64,000 nucleotides of DNA from Stratiolaelaps scimitus. Lineage: Eukaryota > Arthropoda > Arachnida > Mesostigmata > Laelapidae. Both the position numbers and the translations under genes were made by a program. The notes beneath the pieces were generated by a model. The model saw only the letters and a list, made by a program, of their open reading frames with translations. It searched no databases and was not told where the DNA came from. Location of the stretch: assembly GCA_019614645.1 (NCBI GenBank), contig JABWDB010000001.1, forward strand, positions 29,009,501 to 29,073,500, written 5' to 3'. Shown one piece after another: positions 62,431-64,000 of the stretch (positions within the stretch are counted from its first letter, which is position 1; every line of letters begins with the position of its first letter).

Positions 62431-62759
62431 GTGAGTTGTAGGATCGCAACTATTCGATACAACCTTCTACGAGTCAGCTCTCTCTCTCCGTTTGTTGCCG
62501 GCTTACTAGTAGTTGTCTGTTGTCTCTCACATCGCTGCTGTCGATGATGATGTCGACGATAGCCGCCTGGCTGTTTCGGGGTGACTCCAGTCGACGCCGG
62601 AAGGGGCGCACTCGCACCTGTTGCCTCAAACGAGCAGTCCAGACCAAACGCTCTATCTACGTTCGAGCCGCTCTTCGCTAGTTTCTCCGTAGACGCAGCA
62701 GCAGCAACAGCAAACGAAGCAGCGAGAAGAAACAGTCGCCAGCAACAATAATACCCCAT
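62421..62759 (-). CDS. Candidate secreted protein or first coding exon
   Basis: The ATG at 62759 has a strong start context (GCCATGG). The first residues, MGYYCCWRLFLLAASFAV followed by an Ala stretch and STEKL, form a typical signal peptide with cleavage likely near residues 22-24. The mature part continues with DRAFGLDCSFEATG, a His/Gln/Arg-rich stretch (HHHRQQR) and TTTSKPATNGE, and stops at TGA (62423-62421) after 112 codons. GCAACAG|GTGCGAGT after about codon 49 is a possible 5' splice site, so only the first third may be coding. It was not recognised. It overlaps the plus-strand candidate at 62215-62430 by about ten bases. Confidence 0.22.
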   Translation of the reverse strand: MGYYCCWRLFLLAASFAVAAAASTEKLAKSGSNVDRAFGLDCSFEATGASAPLPASTGVTPKQPGGYRRHHHRQQRCERQQTTTSKPATNGERELTRRRLYRIVAILQLTAV

Positions 62760-63678
62760 GGCTAATATCCAATACCCGAATCCAGTATGGCTAGGTACTC
62801 GCTCAAGTCAGCGTTGCCATTTGCATGGGTGAGGATGGCGGGCAGCTATGCACGGCACCGTGCCACCTCCAAGAGACGCCACCAGGGGGAAGCAGTAGCA
62901 ACAGCCGCCGCTGCCGCCGCCGTAACAATAACAGCCATTGATTCCTCTCGAGAGGACATGATCATGTAAACGCCGGCGCAACAAGTGCACGCCGATTTGG
63001 TGGGGGTCTTCCCTGGGCGGGCTCCAGCAGCAGCAGCCCCAACATCCATAGGAAGGACCGGCTATGCGTCAGTACGACACCAAACTTACTCGCTTTCTCA
63101 AAGGCAAACGTAAAAAAAATAAGACTAAAAATCATATTATTATAAGTAAATTGAGCGAGTTCATACATCATCATGTTTTTATGTCGCAACCAGTTTCATA
63201 GACGTTGTAGCAGTGGTAGTAGTAGTAGCAGCAGTGAAGTAATAAGGGTAGAAGCAGGTATCGAGGCCTTTCTGCCATAGAAGAACGACAGCTCAGGGAG
63301 GGCCAGCGAGAGAGAGAGAGCGTTTTTCCTTAGCAGTGCTCGGTGGTAGTAGTTGGTGTTCATTTTCATAAAGCGAAAAGATCGACATTAATTAGTAAAT
63401 GAACACACAGCCGGCGTCGTCGTCGTCGGTTACACCTCGTCATCGCCTCCCACGCACTGCGACCCACCTTCATTTCTTCAGAGCTAATTAATGGATATCC
63501 TTAGGCGGCGGTAATAGCATATGAACATGTGTCCACCTCAGTCGCTCTTTCCCGTATATGTACCATCTGCATACATGTCTGACTGGCGCATTCGGCGGCA
63601 AGATTTCCTCTCACCAGCCGCGTTTCTCTCTCAGTGAGAATAAATCCGTGCGCGGAACGGTGAGCTCTCCCAATTCAT

Positions 63679-63963
63679 TTGCGATATTCTGACGGTACTC
63701 GGTTAAACATTCAGCTCGGCCAATCCCTCTCGGATAGACTCAGCGTTTCGTTCATGCTGCGTTTGCCTATATTTAAGATTGAAACATGTGATTGGACGTA
63801 CGTGAACAGCACGATTCACTTTACATATGTATCTGAAGCTCACATATGTGTACGTCTGCAACCCGCCGATTTATTTCTGGTCATTCTAAATATACGAGGC
63901 CGTGTCGTTGTTCGTCTCGCCGTGTCCCCTGCCCATCGAATGTTCTCGCTCTGTCGGGTATAA
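63679..63963 (+). CDS. Doubtful beta-rich ORF near the right edge
   Basis: 94 codons, first codon TTG, reading LNIQLGQSLSDRLSVSFMLR, then KIETCDWTYVNSTIHFTYV and LFLVILNIRGRVVVRLAV, ending at TAA. It contains one N-glycosylation sequon (NST). It has no repeats, but also no clear start or splice site. Its stop lies inside the TATA-like box at 63959. Confidence 0.09.
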   Translation: MRYSDGTRLNIQLGQSLSDRLSVSFMLRLPIFKIETCDWTYVNSTIHFTYVSEAHICVRLQPADLFLVILNIRGRVVVRLAVSPAHRMFSLCRV

Positions 63964-63966
63964 AAA
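63959..63966 (+). promoter_or_regulatory. TATA-box-like sequence
   Basis: TATAAAAA preceded by CGGG, a good animal core-promoter TATA element. The start site would fall about 30 bp downstream, near 63990, and the gene would lie beyond the window. There is no other support. Confidence 0.2.
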
Positions 63967-64000
63967 CAAAGACTGAACGCTAGAGGAGGCGGAAGGCCGT

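Noticed and set aside
1..64000. CRISPR array, operon or other prokaryotic system
   Set aside because: No regularly spaced repeats of the right size, no ribosome-binding-site-spaced gene runs, and clear animal-type repeats throughout.

Overview
The window looks like nuclear DNA from an animal, most likely an arthropod. An arachnid or mite would fit, but I cannot prove the species. The reasons are negative and positive: there is no operon-like coding, most of the sequence is non-coding, AT and CNG microsatellites are dense, and there are tRNA-derived SINEs, a decayed Tc1/mariner element and short ORFs flanked by splice-like sites. No complete gene of known family is recognisable. The window is probably intergenic and/or long-intron sequence.

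The best supported features are repeats and mobile elements. A dead 1.3 kb mariner of the DD37D (maT-like) type lies at 19834-21124, with imperfect terminal inverted repeats and a broken transposase. A long foldback element lies at 25447-25830, with arms of about 143 bp in the core at roughly 90% identity around a short loop. A tRNA-derived SINE (family A here) follows directly at 25831-26015, and a degenerate copy of its body lies at 59895-60004. A second tRNA-derived SINE (family B) lies at 53661-53804 on the minus strand. Its 3' tail is shared with two tail-only copies at 1686-1756 and 55458-55529, each ending in a different short tandem repeat. Several of these elements begin right beside a (TA)n tract.

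Layout: 1-19.8 kb is GC-mixed, repeat-rich DNA with CNG, CT and TA microsatellites and no convincing gene. 19.8-26 kb is the mobile-element cluster. 26-44 kb holds GC-rich islands (notably 28.1-30.5 kb and 41.7-42.1 kb) with long but unproven open frames. 44.4-44.6 kb is a CAA/CAG tract. 46-64 kb holds the most exon-like segments: a minus-strand terminal exon at 48591-48717, a plus-strand internal exon at 52136-52346, a small single-pass membrane ORF at 54546-54737, an interrupted minus frame at 57553-58101, and two overlapping opposite-strand candidates at 62.2-62.8 kb, one with a signal peptide.

All protein-coding calls are tentative. They rest on open frames, codon texture and splice-like borders, without homology, so they carry low confidence. 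How, or whether, they join into transcripts cannot be decided from the sequence alone.
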